Assembly: GCF_001590605.1 (NCBI RefSeq)
Contig: NZ_CP014504.1
Coordinates: 4,774,001-4,838,000 of the forward strand
Direction of reading: 5' to 3'
Length of the DNA stretch: 64,000 nt
DNA from: Pedobacter cryoconitis
Lineage (GTDB): Bacteria; Bacteroidota; Bacteroidia; Sphingobacteriales; Sphingobacteriaceae
The notes under the pieces are model-generated. The model saw only the letters and a program-made list of their open reading frames with translations. It made no database searches and was not told the DNA's origin. A program made the translations under genes and the position numbers. Each line of letters begins with the position of its first letter. Positions within the stretch are counted from its first letter, which is position 1. Of this stretch, positions 1 through 10,361 are shown in pieces.

Positions 1-2390
1 TAATATGATTTAAAGGTTGTTCTAAAGGTTGCTCCTACAATAACACTATTCGTTGTCATCGACGCCAATAATGGAGTAATATAAGTATTGAGCGTATTAT
101 ATGCCGTATCGTAAGAAGTAGTCGCGATTGAATAAGTGGTAGCACTCGCATTCACTATCGGTTTTTCACTCTGGATAATTTGCCATTCTTTCAATATGTC
201 TTGCTTCTCACCAGGCATAAGGAGATTGTCATCAGCAATATTAGCCAGTAAATTGTTTGCGGTTGTGGCGCTTATTTGCGCATTACTTGCAGCATTTTGA
301 GCTGTCGCTGCATTTGTTAAAGCATTTGTGGCTACAGTGTCAACATCCTTGACATCCTTTAATGTACCAGCACTACTTCTAAAATTTATCTTGCCAAATA
401 TTGTGCTGTTATCCAGGTCAAAACCTGTAAGTCCATCACGTGAAATTATCTTACCAATTTTAATACGGGCAGCAGTGATATCCGCAATACCATTGGTAAA
501 GTCAGAATTACGGTATCCATCCAGAACAGGATAAATTACACCAGCTAAAAACATCCAGAAACCAGCAACATCTTCTGGTTTAATTTGATCGATGGTAATT
601 ACAAAAGTTCCAGACTGATTGGTTTTTGAACATTTACAATAGACATAATACAGCTTATCTGGGATCAACCCAGATTGAGCCACTGGCTGTAGTTGCCAGA
701 TATTTTGATTACCTGGATTAGCATATTCAAAATGGACCAGCTCCCCAAGAGATATTGACACTGAGTTCGCATTTCCACCATAGTTATCAGTTATGTATAC
801 TTTATTAAGTCTGAAGTTCTGCGATTTAGTTCCTATAATAGCAAGTAATGTAGTTAATACACCTACATCATACCTATCAGCATCAAGCTTGCCATCTGGA
901 TTGAATATGCTGAGTTCAAATGCCCGCAGATTTTGAACCCCACGCTTTGCAAGAACCTCACTTTTTCGATCAATCTCCTGAACTTGTTTATTTGCCTGGA
1001 TAACATCAGCAATTAATTTGACTGTTTTATCGTAACGGATCTCGTTACCTATGATCGCAGTTATATCATACCTATTTACTAAAGGGAAAGTAATCTCAGT
1101 GAACCTTAATACTTCATCTACCGCCCAATCAGTATCCTTAACAGTAGCACGATCGCCAGCTCTTAACTTTGTATTACTATCACGTAATACTTTCGGATCT
1201 GGTTTAGCTCCGTATAATAATCTCTGAAATTCATTTTCATTAAGGAACTTTAGCGTTTCAGTTCTTAGGTCATTTTCTGAACGTGTCACATATTCAGCAG
1301 GCATATTCATATCCAGTAACGTGAACTTATTTCCGATCTCCGGAAGATTCAAATCATTGGGACGGATATATCCATTAGTATCAGTGCTATTGATCAGGGT
1401 GATTGTCCTGGTAGCATGAACGTATGAATCGATTTCAAACTCATTACCCGTAAGTATGCCTGTAAGAAATGACACCTTAGCCTTAACACCTTCCTGTAGA
1501 AAATTATTGATATTAAAATCAATTGAAGTATCTGTTATGGTGGTAGATATAATTTTATTTGCTGAGTCCCTTAAAACAGTTGTAGCAGTAATTGTACCCT
1601 TAAATTGTGGAAATATATTTTCATTAATATAACGGCCTTCCTTTACTCTTTGAGTACCAACTGTCACGCCAGGAGTTTGTACAAATTCACCTTCAAATAT
1701 TAAGTTATTATAAAGACCGCCCCTGTATTTTGAGGTAATATTACGTGTACCACCTTGGCCATAAGCACGGGTAATTACATTTTTGCTTGCATCAGGAGAT
1801 CTTTTAATTTGATGAAGTCCTTTGCCTCTGCCTAATTCGAATACCAATCCAGTATCACGGCCAATAGACTCAACCATTTTAAGGCCCTTACCTTTTACGT
1901 CCCACTCTAATCCGGTTGCCTCAGATATTATATCAAGAGCGGTTCTTACATAGGTGAAGTCATATTCTATAGTAACAGGCTCTGTATTGTCAACTTCAAT
2001 TATAAACCATCCTGAACCAGCTTGATTTGCAGAATTGATGATCATCTGGCAGTGCTCAAGAGCTGTACCATAAAGGGGAAACTTTTTAGCTCCTAACGAG
2101 CTTTTGACATACACATCGAGCAACTTGTAAAATGCAGCTTCAAAGTTAACGCTGATCTTTTGGGATAAAATAGCACCATCCTTTTCTCGATCTGACATAA
2201 GGTTTACTGAAAACTCCTCGTCCTCGAAAATTATATAATCCTCTTCCTGTATGTCAATATTCTCAACAGTTGATACAGGGCATGATATTAACCTGGTGCC
2301 TTGTAACTTTTCATTAAAAACTGTACTGGTATCAATATCAATTGATGCGATAATTGCACCAGTTCTGAATATATCTAATTTATTGATCAT
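1..2390 (-). CDS. Phage tail-tip / tail-associated protein, C-terminus cut by window edge
   Basis: I translated this frame by hand from the ATG at 2390; it stays open for 796 codons to the window edge, so the C-terminus is missing. It begins MINKLDIFRTGAI and carries a long beta-rich N-terminal region typical of siphophage tail proteins of the prophage endopeptidase-tail type. Later come an Ala/Asn/Thr-rich stretch (about residues 695-725) and a segment reading LLMPGEKQDILKEW, which resembles the linker found in phage tail-tip and receptor-binding proteins. It follows the distal tail protein and tail-fibre-like genes in the leftward tail operon, with a 3-nt gap to the gene upstream. It probably forms the tail tip and contacts the cell surface. 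Family assignment is inference from position and style. Confidence 0.75.
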   Translation of the reverse strand, partial: MINKLDIFRTGAIIASIDIDTSTVFNEKLQGTRLISCPVSTVENIDIQEEDYIIFEDEEFSVNLMSDREKDGAILSQKISVNFEAAFYKLLDVYVKSSLGAKKFPLYGTALEHCQMIINSANQAGSGWFIIEVDNTEPVTIEYDFTYVRTALDIISEATGLEWDVKGKGLKMVESIGRDTGLVFELGRGKGLHQIKRSPDASKNVITRAYGQGGTRNITSKYRGGLYNNLIFEGEFVQTPGVTVGTQRVKEGRYINENIFPQFKGTITATTVLRDSANKIISTTITDTSIDFNINNFLQEGVKAKVSFLTGILTGNEFEIDSYVHATRTITLINSTDTNGYIRPNDLNLPEIGNKFTLLDMNMPAEYVTRSENDLRTETLKFLNENEFQRLLYGAKPDPKVLRDSNTKLRAGDRATVKDTDWAVDEVLRFTEITFPLVNRYDITAIIGNEIRYDKTVKLIADVIQANKQVQEIDRKSEVLAKRGVQNLRAFELSIFNPDGKLDADRYDVGVLTTLLAIIGTKSQNFRLNKVYITDNYGGNANSVSISLGELVHFEYANPGNQNIWQLQPVAQSGLIPDKLYYVYCKCSKTNQSGTFVITIDQIKPEDVAGFWMFLAGVIYPVLDGYRNSDFTNGIADITAARIKIGKIISRDGLTGFDLDNSTIFGKINFRSSAGTLKDVKDVDTVATNALTNAATAQNAASNAQISATTANNLLANIADDNLLMPGEKQDILKEWQIIQSEKPIVNASATTYSIATTSYDTAYNTLNTYITPLLASMTTNSVIVGATFRTTFKSY

Positions 2391-2393
2391 TTG

Positions 2394-2966
2394 TTAAAGT
2401 TCTTTGATGATAAATGCGCTCAAAAAAGCGTAATTACTGTTACCTAATCCAGCTATGGAATAGGTAATATTACCTGAAGCATCAGGGCTAACAGACTCGA
2501 AGTAACATTTATAAATTGCATCCGTGTCGTTAGCAACAATTTTTTGGACACCCCCTAGAATATGGCTCTGTTGACCATAAGAAATATCATATGTATTTGG
2601 ATAAGTAGCAAAAATGAAGGTGTATTGTTTGCTGGGATTCAGGCCCTGGAACTGCATATTTTTTGTTGTAGATAGTTCTATGTATAGATTGGCATCTAAA
2701 ACCGCGTCAGGAAAATCCGGATCATTCACCGGGTGCGATATGTAGCCGTATGAAACAATGGCTGATACTGAATTAACTTCAATTAATTTAATCGTAGTCG
2801 CTGCACCTGTTGTATCCTTAAAAACGCCATGCGTAGCAAGTGGAACCCACTTATTCCAAGCTGCAATTGTTGAATGCGAATCATCCTCAACACTCACTTT
2901 TATAATTCGTCCAGTGGGAGCAGTAATGTTATTTTTTAAAGCTGCAAACATCATTTTTCTAATCAT
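2394..2966 (-). CDS. Phage tail-region protein, unknown function
   Basis: A 190-residue protein starting MIRKMMFAALKNN. A longer reading from 3020 is possible, but the ATG at 2966 forms a TAATG overlap with the stop of the upstream gene, the usual translational coupling in this operon, so I prefer it. No transmembrane segment or recognised motif. The composition (many Ser, Thr, Asn and Tyr, beta-prone) fits an appendage or fibre component. Position between the fibre-like protein and the tail-tip gene supports a tail role. Confidence 0.65.
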   Translation of the reverse strand: MIRKMMFAALKNNITAPTGRIIKVSVEDDSHSTIAAWNKWVPLATHGVFKDTTGAATTIKLIEVNSVSAIVSYGYISHPVNDPDFPDAVLDANLYIELSTTKNMQFQGLNPSKQYTFIFATYPNTYDISYGQQSHILGGVQKIVANDTDAIYKCYFESVSPDASGNITYSIAGLGNSNYAFLSAFIIKEL

Positions 2967-4291
2967 TAGCTTGCTTGATTTATACAGTAAGTAATTGTGG
3001 TTGAACTCAGGTAGTGACAATAGATGTAATTAATAACACCAGTAACATAGTTACCAGAGCCTGTTAACTTTTTGAAATTCGCATCAAGTGTTGGCGCTGT
3101 ACCTGAGTTGTGGATGACTAAAACTACTACCCCTATAATTGCTCCTGTTGCAGATCTTGTTATGTTTCCTGTAACAGGGGTTGAAATACTTCCACAAATT
3201 GCATCCACAGAAAATGTCAACACAGTTGATGTTGTTGTAGCCGGAGCTATGTTCGCTTTTAAGTTTAATGCAGCCTGACCGGCTATACTTATAGGCTTAT
3301 TTGGATCGGAAGTGTTATCGGCATCTGGTAATCCAACATGAGTTTTTGTTACACCGGAAACTGTTCCTGTAAATGTTGGATTATTTATGGGTGCTTTAGT
3401 CCCGAGTTGCGTATAAATATCTGCTATACTGCCAGCAAGCTTCTGAAATGCTGTAAGTATCCGATCAGTGGCGTTTATGGCGGAGTGCCCAGCATTAGCA
3501 GCAAAATCAGTAAGAACATTTAAAAGTACCCTTGTGTTTGTGAAATACTTATTGGTATTTCCTTCAGGAACTTCATCAGTTGTTCCTGGGCTAGCCACAA
3601 GTCTAACATATACAGAACCTGACCAGCGATATTGCCAGTTATTATCTATGGTTACATAAATTTTACCTTTCTCTCCTATAGTAGGCATATACGCCATGGA
3701 TTGAACCTCAATAACATCATCAACATATGAAGGTAATTGTTCCGGGAGCAATTTTAGATCTGGCCCTAAATCTGCCTTATATAACAATGCTGCATTTACT
3801 GTTGACGTATCTGCTTTTCCTGATATATCCTGATTTGTTACACCAGCAAGGCGGGTAATTTCTGAATCTAATATTAGAGACTTATTTGCAACCCTTGTTA
3901 CCAGGTTACTTAAATCCTGATCACCTGAATTTGATCCAGTAACGGCTGTAGCACCAAGCTTGGATAATATGGTTTCCTTTGTCTCTGAAGATCCTCCGCC
4001 TGTAATTGGTAAATCACCAGATCCTAAAATGGACTGTCCACCAAATGTTTTAATATTTAATCCGCTACTTAACTTTTCCTGGTAAGCTGACAACGATGCA
4101 GTCGTTGCGTAATAGGATAAAGACTGAGATGTCGCATATGCGGTTAATTGTTCAGGGATAACTAACCCTTTTCGTAGGTCGGAAACTAATATATAAAATA
4201 ACTTCCCGTCAGTTGCTCTTGCTACAAAAGCTTTTTCAGTACCAATTGGTTCAGAAATTTTTGTTGCGTTATCTGGAAATATAAAACTCAT
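2966..4291 (-). CDS. Tail-fibre-like structural protein
   Basis: 441 residues. The N-terminus (FPDNATKISEPIGTEKAF) looks like an attachment domain. The middle contains helical, trimer-prone stretches (SLSYYATTASLSAYQEKLSS) and the phage-fibre signature APINNPTFTGTVSGVT near residue 305, which recurs in many tail fibres. The C-terminal 110 residues are beta-rich and look like a tip domain. It overlaps the distal tail gene by 4 bases (ATGA), showing one operon. It probably helps host recognition; no chaperone gene is evident nearby. Confidence 0.7.
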   Translation of the reverse strand: MSFIFPDNATKISEPIGTEKAFVARATDGKLFYILVSDLRKGLVIPEQLTAYATSQSLSYYATTASLSAYQEKLSSGLNIKTFGGQSILGSGDLPITGGGSSETKETILSKLGATAVTGSNSGDQDLSNLVTRVANKSLILDSEITRLAGVTNQDISGKADTSTVNAALLYKADLGPDLKLLPEQLPSYVDDVIEVQSMAYMPTIGEKGKIYVTIDNNWQYRWSGSVYVRLVASPGTTDEVPEGNTNKYFTNTRVLLNVLTDFAANAGHSAINATDRILTAFQKLAGSIADIYTQLGTKAPINNPTFTGTVSGVTKTHVGLPDADNTSDPNKPISIAGQAALNLKANIAPATTTSTVLTFSVDAICGSISTPVTGNITRSATGAIIGVVVLVIHNSGTAPTLDANFKKLTGSGNYVTGVINYIYCHYLSSTTITYCINQAS

Positions 4292-5199
4292 ATTCTTACT
4301 CTTATTGTGTTACCATTATTGTCTGTTATTAATTCACCCAGATTATTAACTAAATCCGTAAAAGGATCTATAATGCCATCCTCGATCAACTTGCATTCGA
4401 CTATCCCAGAAAATAAACCTTGATTTGAATACAATGAGTCAACCGTAAACCCGTCTTTCACAAAGAATGATCTCAATTTATCATTGCGTGCGGATAGTGT
4501 TCGTAACCCTGGTGCAGCTAACAAAGCCTGCAGGCTCATGATTTTAGAACGGAACTCTGCGTAAGTCGACTGCTTAATGAAAAGTTTAAGAATAAGTTCA
4601 GGAGCTACGGTATTTGTGATTTGATATGCTTCCTTGCCGTAAGCAATTGCATCCATTGATTTAGGGGCCGGCCTGTTTCTTCTATCTCCTGATAATTCCA
4701 GTTGATCAGCTCCAAGGCTCTTAAAACTCACTCCATCAATACCAAATCCAGCATCATTGCCAGTTGGAATAACTCCTGACATATCTACAATAGGTTCTCT
4801 GAAAGGAATGGTGATCTTTAAAAACGTATCGTGGATAAACTCAGCTGTTACCGAACCATTCACATATACATTGAAAGTGCCCCATTTACATTCCAACGGT
4901 ACAAGACCAGTGAAGGTATCGATCAATGATACTAAGCCTTCACGTTTGAATTCACAGTCAACTCTATCCGTGCCTTTGATGTAGCCCGTTAAATTCAAAT
5001 CACGCCCTGAAAAACCACCAAGAGAAATATCTTCAGCACTTACGTAAGGTTCAATTCCTACCTCACCTGCCCAGTCAAAGAAAGTATCACCAAACCTGCC
5101 AGGCATATTAAGAAAACCAGACAATCCGATATTACTGCCCGGTTGTTGACCTGGTTCAAAACCGAAATCTGACAGAGGTATATTTTTAAGCTTATACAT
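4288..5199 (-). CDS. Distal tail protein-like
   Basis: 303 residues, directly downstream of the tape measure gene, the standard place for the distal tail (Dit) protein that joins tail tube to tail tip. The sequence has a beta-rich N-terminal half (DLNLTGYIKGTDRVDCEFKR) and a C-terminal half that looks like a second, related domain, consistent with Dit architecture. Start ATG at 5199 overlaps the tape measure stop by one base. Assignment rests mainly on synteny. Confidence 0.65.
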   Translation of the reverse strand: MYKLKNIPLSDFGFEPGQQPGSNIGLSGFLNMPGRFGDTFFDWAGEVGIEPYVSAEDISLGGFSGRDLNLTGYIKGTDRVDCEFKREGLVSLIDTFTGLVPLECKWGTFNVYVNGSVTAEFIHDTFLKITIPFREPIVDMSGVIPTGNDAGFGIDGVSFKSLGADQLELSGDRRNRPAPKSMDAIAYGKEAYQITNTVAPELILKLFIKQSTYAEFRSKIMSLQALLAAPGLRTLSARNDKLRSFFVKDGFTVDSLYSNQGLFSGIVECKLIEDGIIDPFTDLVNNLGELITDNNGNTIRVRI

Positions 5200-8100
5200 T
5201 ATACCTTTACCCCTCCATTTCTCATTAACTGATCGATAGAATCACCGTTCACTACTTTAGTGTTGATGATGATCTGATCAAGCTTAGCAGACAGACCATC
5301 AGTATTATCAGCCGTACGGCCGGTATACGCCTCAATTCTGATGAGGGAATTAAGTTGAGCAGTATTTATTGCCAGAATATCTTTCGCTGTTAATGAAGTG
5401 CCTTTTTGAACATCATATTGAGCCTGTGAAATTCCAAGCATCTTGTTAGCCGTTCCCTCTGTAATAGCTTCGCCAACGATAGCACCGGAAATACCATTTT
5501 TAACACCTGGCTTAGCATCAACACCAGTAATCTTTTCAATGTTATTTAAATATGCATCTGCATCAAGACCCAACTTAATATACTTTTCTTTCAAAGCCGC
5601 AATCTGAGCTTCGCTCGGAGTTCCCGCCTCCATCATGCTTGCCAATTCTTCGTAGAATGGCTGCAAGGCATCATCAAGATATTTTGCTTTAAAAGTATTC
5701 AGCAAAGCATTTCGCATGATCTCCTCAAAAGAATCTCCAAAGTCTTTAGCAGACCTCTTACCGTTTTCAAATAATGACTTAAGACCATCAGCAAGCCCAG
5801 AGGTGGATGTTCCTGTAAGCAACTCACCTAACTGTTTCTTAAGTTCATCAGCCGATATACCAGCAGCTTCAAGCTCTTCACGGAGAGATTTTAAGTTATC
5901 AAAATTTGTCTTTTCAGAACCAACAAGCTTACCTTCGGCATCCTTCCTTGCTAATGCGTCATAGTCAGATCCGGTAAGCGAGGCCATGATATCCCATGTT
6001 TTCGCTTTACGGAGCCAGGTACCATGCTCATAGCCCATCCCCTCTTTAGAAGATCCTCCTTGAAGAGCATTAAATATCTTATCATAAGCGGCCTGTATTT
6101 GGGGAGATTGCTTTTTTATAGCTTCCAGCTGATCAACAATCGCGCGATAAGAGTTTTTACCTCTCGCCACAGAATCAAGTTCCCTTCTACGAAGCAAGGC
6201 CTGGTAATCACTTTCACCCTTTATTGCTGCGGCATAAAAGTCCTCCACCTCTTTACGAGCGGCCGCATTCATCTCACGCACTTTTTTACCCATACTGAAT
6301 AATCCAGCAGCAGCACTGATAGCTTTAGTAACACCGCCAATAATATCACCTGTGGCAAAGGAAGCAACTGATCCGGATGCATTCGAAGCAACATTCAATA
6401 ATTCTCCAATTGAACCAATAGTGTAAGCGAGATCATCATTTAGCCCCTCAAGAGAAGAGGCTAAATCACCAAATGCAGCAGCCATTTGACCAGCTGCTGA
6501 AGATATATCACCGGCAACATCTGACGTATCTCCGCTAAATAAACCTTTAGTTTCACCAGACCTCCCAGAACTACCTTTATCTATTAGCTCTTGTATTACT
6601 AATAATTCTTTTTTATACTTTTTAGCCTCTTCAGTTCCTTCAATAAGAGGATTGCTCAATGAGTCTAATAATAATTGTTTACGATCGTTAAGTGTATTTT
6701 TATTACTTGCACTGATGCCAAGATCCAATTTCGCATTCAGCTCATCAATATGTTTCTGAACATTAGTAGCAACATCAGCAGGAATATCTGCGCCTTTTAA
6801 AATATTGCTTGCTGCTTTTATCTCAGCTTTTAATGAGCTTCGGGTATAAGTTATGGTTTCCTCCGCCAGTCTTTTATATATCTCGGTTTTTTGGAAGGCA
6901 GTAGTGGTTGCGGATTTAATTTCTTCATCCCTACGATTTGATAATTCAATTTTTTGAGCATCAGTAATTCCTGTACCTAATGATTTTGCTATAGTAGCAT
7001 ACTTTTCACGTATAACTAAAATATTCTGCTCATGAGACATAGCGGCAGATTTAGCTTCAACATATTGCTGGTCTTGTTTAACCTGTATATCATTCAGGAA
7101 TTTAACAGCAGCATCATACTTTTCCTTTTCTCCACCAGTGAGTGTTTGCCCGGTTGCCTGAGCTACTGAAAATTTTAGGACAATGCCGGCATAGGTTTCT
7201 TGTACCTTTTTAAGATAATTATTTACAATATCAAGCTCCTCAGCATAACGTTTCTTTGCTGCGTCTTCTCCAAATTGCTTTTTATAATTTTCAAATTGCT
7301 CAAATAACGCCTTCTCCTTGATAAGCTCTAATTCTGCTGCTGCCGTATTTTGTCTGAAAGTAAGATCTTTAATAGCGGCCGTCCGGATCGGTTCTATAGA
7401 TGAAGTATTTTGCTTTGGCCCTAATACAGCAGTAGCCCTGGCTGCACCATACTTCTTGGCATAAGCATCATATTTTCTACCCTGCTGCTCAATGTCAAAA
7501 GCAAGCTTTTTAAATTCATCTACAATAGCTGAACGAGCTTCCTGTTCTTTAGTAAGGCCGTTACGAGCAAACTTATCCTTTAGAACCTGCATACGTTGCT
7601 GTAATGATTCCTGTGCACTTAAAGCAGCCGCATCAGCTCTTTCTTGGCGATCTTTTTCTCTTTGAAGTTTCTCTGCAGCTTTTCTCTCCGCAGCTTCAGC
7701 CTTACCGTCACTAACTTTATTGATAATTTTAAAATTATCATTCTCCTTTTGGCGTTTTTTCAATAGCTCACCACTGTCAGCGGCTAATAATGCCTCCTGT
7801 TGAGCAATTGTACGAGAGATATCCTGGTATTTAGTAATTATATCCTTTTTCTCTTTTTCAGTAGCACGTCTTATCTCATTTTGACCACCAGCAAAACTAC
7901 CTCCTAATCCACCGCCACCTATAGATGCAACAGGTATCATGATTTTACCTGTTTTAGCAAGCTCATCCATTTGACTTTTCAGTGGAGAAATGCTTTTAGT
8001 CAGGTCGCCTATTCTTTCAGTAGTTTTTTTAATACGATCTTCATTCAAAGCCTGTAAAACCAGTATTTGTTGGGCAATAAAATCACGAGCTCTATCAGTA

Positions 8101-9806
8101 CTTATGGCCATAGCGTTACCATACTTATCAAACTGTGTAATAGCTCCAGGTATCTCATCACTCACCTGGCCAATTGCATCTTTTAACAAGGTCTGCTCAA
8201 TTTTACTCAACTTAGCAACCCCGCCATTCTTAGCAGCTTTTTCAGTAAGCTGATCATACTTATCAAGTAGAGGTTCTATATTTCTTTGCAGGTTTTTAAC
8301 AGATAAACCTGTATCATAAAACTCCTTATTAGCCTCCCTGAGAGAATCGTAGTTCATTACCAGATTGATCTTCTGGCCTACCATTTCTTTGATATTAGCA
8401 ATACGAGTAGCAAATTGCGCCATCTTATCAGCCGATGTCATAGTGACATCACCCATAGATTTCAACTTTTCATTAACTACATTGGCAACTGCTGTTTGAA
8501 AATCACCTGTCTTTTTGATTTCAGCACGGAGCTGTATTTGTGATATCTGTAAGTTATCCAGGATAAGAAGGGATTTACGGCCTAATCCGTTAACGAAACT
8601 ATCTGTTAAGTAAGTCACGTCTTGTCCAGTTTGCCGGGAGACTTTACCCGCCAGCTCTAAACCTTTTGCGAGAAGCTCCGGGGCAATCTGAAAGTTTTTA
8701 GCACGCAAGGCCGCAGCCATCAGGTCAATGTCAGATGTCGCTCCCCTAGTTGCAGTTCTGAGAATCTGTAATGTTTTTCCGTTATCAAGTTTAGCAAATG
8801 CCTCACGAATACCTTCGCCTCTTGCTGCGAGTTCTCTGGCTTCTTTTGCCCACGAAATAATAACCTGAGCACTGAAGGCTGCAAGAATAGCAGCACCAAT
8901 GGATTTCAATGTATTCAGGAAACTATTGGCAGGTGCTTCTGCCTGCTTAATCTTATTTCCGAGCTCATCGAACCCCTTCTTACCTGCATTAGAAAGTTTT
9001 TCTAGTGCTATAGTTATTTCTTCAATTTTTCTATTTAAAGTGACAAAAGATTCAGGAGCCTTAGCATAGTTAAGTTGGTCTTGAAAGTATTTTAAACGAG
9101 TTGTTAAAATCTCCTGCTGACCGATGGTAGACTTAATTCTATTTCCAAGCTCATCATAACCTCGTTTACCAATATTTCCAAGTTTGACGATTTCAGCCTG
9201 AGCGTCTTGAATCCTTTTGGTATATTCAGCAATTACAGCAGGATCAGTTGATCCACCTCTAATTTGTTTACTATTTTGAATATCTGCTTCTAAATCTTTT
9301 TGAGCTATGATAGCATTTTTAATGGCCTCAGTAGTTTTGTTTGTTCCATCAGCGGCGGCATTTGTAGCCTGAGTTGCTGCGGCTCCAAATGCCGTAGCTT
9401 CACTTGCGGCCTTATTAAATTCCGCAGCAGCACCTACTGGCAATCCGGTTATGGGCCTGCTCTCCGCATTGATCTGCTGATCCTGCGGAGAGGTAATCAT
9501 TTGAACAGGCTTGATTTGTAAACCGGTAACCGAATCAAAAGCACTCTTTTTTCTTTTTATAGCTTCAGTAGCACGATCGTGCGCCTTAGTCTCCTCATTG
9601 ACTGCATCAATCACGCTCTTTGACGATTTGGATTGATCTTCAGTAACCTTTACAGCCTTCTGTCTTGATTTAGCCTCTCCATCTACACCTTTACTGATCT
9701 CTTTAGATGCTTGTGCTCCAGTTTGAGCTGCCGCTTTACCGGCATTAGCTAAAGTCTTTTTTAGATCACTATCGTCACCACTTATCTTAAAATTTAATTC
9801 AGGCAT
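5199..9806 (-). CDS. Tail tape measure protein
   Basis: 1535 residues, the largest protein here, and the length ruler of a long non-contractile tail. Residues 1-100 are charged and helical. A near-repeat of about 70 residues occurs around 210-290, with LGNIGKRGYDELGNRIK and LSNAGKKGFDELGNKIK as its two copies. A hydrophobic segment follows (LKSIGAAILAAFSAQVIISW, about 300-319). Long coiled-coil blocks fill 580-1000, and an Ala/Gly-rich hydrophobic region near 1140-1200 may form the membrane-active part. A palindrome at 9815-9830 lies 9 bases before the start codon. The gene is separated from the tail chaperones by about 8.4 kb of non-structural DNA, which is unusual. Confidence 0.92.
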   Translation of the reverse strand: MPELNFKISGDDSDLKKTLANAGKAAAQTGAQASKEISKGVDGEAKSRQKAVKVTEDQSKSSKSVIDAVNEETKAHDRATEAIKRKKSAFDSVTGLQIKPVQMITSPQDQQINAESRPITGLPVGAAAEFNKAASEATAFGAAATQATNAAADGTNKTTEAIKNAIIAQKDLEADIQNSKQIRGGSTDPAVIAEYTKRIQDAQAEIVKLGNIGKRGYDELGNRIKSTIGQQEILTTRLKYFQDQLNYAKAPESFVTLNRKIEEITIALEKLSNAGKKGFDELGNKIKQAEAPANSFLNTLKSIGAAILAAFSAQVIISWAKEARELAARGEGIREAFAKLDNGKTLQILRTATRGATSDIDLMAAALRAKNFQIAPELLAKGLELAGKVSRQTGQDVTYLTDSFVNGLGRKSLLILDNLQISQIQLRAEIKKTGDFQTAVANVVNEKLKSMGDVTMTSADKMAQFATRIANIKEMVGQKINLVMNYDSLREANKEFYDTGLSVKNLQRNIEPLLDKYDQLTEKAAKNGGVAKLSKIEQTLLKDAIGQVSDEIPGAITQFDKYGNAMAISTDRARDFIAQQILVLQALNEDRIKKTTERIGDLTKSISPLKSQMDELAKTGKIMIPVASIGGGGLGGSFAGGQNEIRRATEKEKKDIITKYQDISRTIAQQEALLAADSGELLKKRQKENDNFKIINKVSDGKAEAAERKAAEKLQREKDRQERADAAALSAQESLQQRMQVLKDKFARNGLTKEQEARSAIVDEFKKLAFDIEQQGRKYDAYAKKYGAARATAVLGPKQNTSSIEPIRTAAIKDLTFRQNTAAAELELIKEKALFEQFENYKKQFGEDAAKKRYAEELDIVNNYLKKVQETYAGIVLKFSVAQATGQTLTGGEKEKYDAAVKFLNDIQVKQDQQYVEAKSAAMSHEQNILVIREKYATIAKSLGTGITDAQKIELSNRRDEEIKSATTTAFQKTEIYKRLAEETITYTRSSLKAEIKAASNILKGADIPADVATNVQKHIDELNAKLDLGISASNKNTLNDRKQLLLDSLSNPLIEGTEEAKKYKKELLVIQELIDKGSSGRSGETKGLFSGDTSDVAGDISSAAGQMAAAFGDLASSLEGLNDDLAYTIGSIGELLNVASNASGSVASFATGDIIGGVTKAISAAAGLFSMGKKVREMNAAARKEVEDFYAAAIKGESDYQALLRRRELDSVARGKNSYRAIVDQLEAIKKQSPQIQAAYDKIFNALQGGSSKEGMGYEHGTWLRKAKTWDIMASLTGSDYDALARKDAEGKLVGSEKTNFDNLKSLREELEAAGISADELKKQLGELLTGTSTSGLADGLKSLFENGKRSAKDFGDSFEEIMRNALLNTFKAKYLDDALQPFYEELASMMEAGTPSEAQIAALKEKYIKLGLDADAYLNNIEKITGVDAKPGVKNGISGAIVGEAITEGTANKMLGISQAQYDVQKGTSLTAKDILAINTAQLNSLIRIEAYTGRTADNTDGLSAKLDQIIINTKVVNGDSIDQLMRNGGVKV

Positions 9807-9814
9807 GGAGCTAA

Positions 9815-9830
9815 ATTACCAAGCGGTAAT
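9815..9830. promoter_or_regulatory. ATTACC-N4-GGTAAT palindrome before the tape measure gene
   Basis: Perfect 6-bp arms ATTACC and GGTAAT around AAGC. It lies 9-24 bases upstream of the tape measure ATG and is one member of a dispersed set of like sites in the prophage (18102, 18169, 30093, 36755). Probable operator of a phage regulator; the regulator is unknown. Confidence 0.55.
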
Positions 9831-9850
9831 ACAGCGTAACAACAACAGAT

Positions 9851-9873
9851 TTGACAATGTCATACATTGTCAA
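9851..9873. promoter_or_regulatory. 23-bp operator, copy 1
   Basis: Perfect inverted repeat with 10-bp arms TTGACAATGT and ACATTGTCAA around CAT. An identical 23-bp copy lies at 23407-23429. Each sits 84-99 bases upstream of a rightward gene set within leftward late operons. This points to one regulator controlling both cargo modules. Confidence 0.6.
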
Positions 9874-9971
9874 GTAATTGCCTTATAATAAAGAAAAGTG
9901 CTTTATTAAAACGATATTAAGCTAACTTTTTTAGTTTAATTACTAATTATATTAGTTTTTTAAACTGATTT

Positions 9972-10361
9972 GTGTTTAGCTTTGAAGACTATTATTTCAA
10001 CTATATGCCAGCACTTGATTATAGATATACATTGGATCTTCTACGCCATAAGCTTATTATGAAAGTAAGACTCAATGAAAGGATAAATAATAACGTTTAT
10101 CATAAGCTAAAATTTATAGAGGTCACAGAACAAGCTATTACTTTCCACTTGGACGAACTCAGTGAAAAGTATATACTGGTTAACGTAACTCCCGATTTGG
10201 AAAAATACGCTTTACAGTTTATTGAATTTATAAAACCGGTACTCAAGGATTTTTTAAGAGAGATTAATTATGGAGGCACTACATTCAGAATTGTATTCAA
10301 ACATAAGGGTGATAAAATTGAAAAGGTGTTTACCGTTTTAAATAAAGATGACCATGGATAA
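9972..10361 (+). CDS. Hypothetical protein, rightward cargo module gene 1
   Basis: 129 residues if it starts at the GTG at 9972; an ATG at 10005 (MPALDYRYT) would give 118. No recognised domain; mixed charged and hydrophobic, cytosolic in appearance. It is first of three overlapping rightward genes inserted between the leftward tape measure and the rest of the prophage, preceded by the 23-bp operator at 9851 and by an AT-rich promoter region with the 13-mer ATTATATTAGTTT (9946-9958), also found before 31665. Confidence 0.55.
   Translation: MFSFEDYYFNYMPALDYRYTLDLLRHKLIMKVRLNERINNNVYHKLKFIEVTEQAITFHLDELSEKYILVNVTPDLEKYALQFIEFIKPVLKDFLREINYGGTTFRIVFKHKGDKIEKVFTVLNKDDHG

Noticed and set aside
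328..534. 68-residue plus-strand frame
   Set aside because: Shadow of the tail-tip protein, which is open on the minus strand across the whole region.
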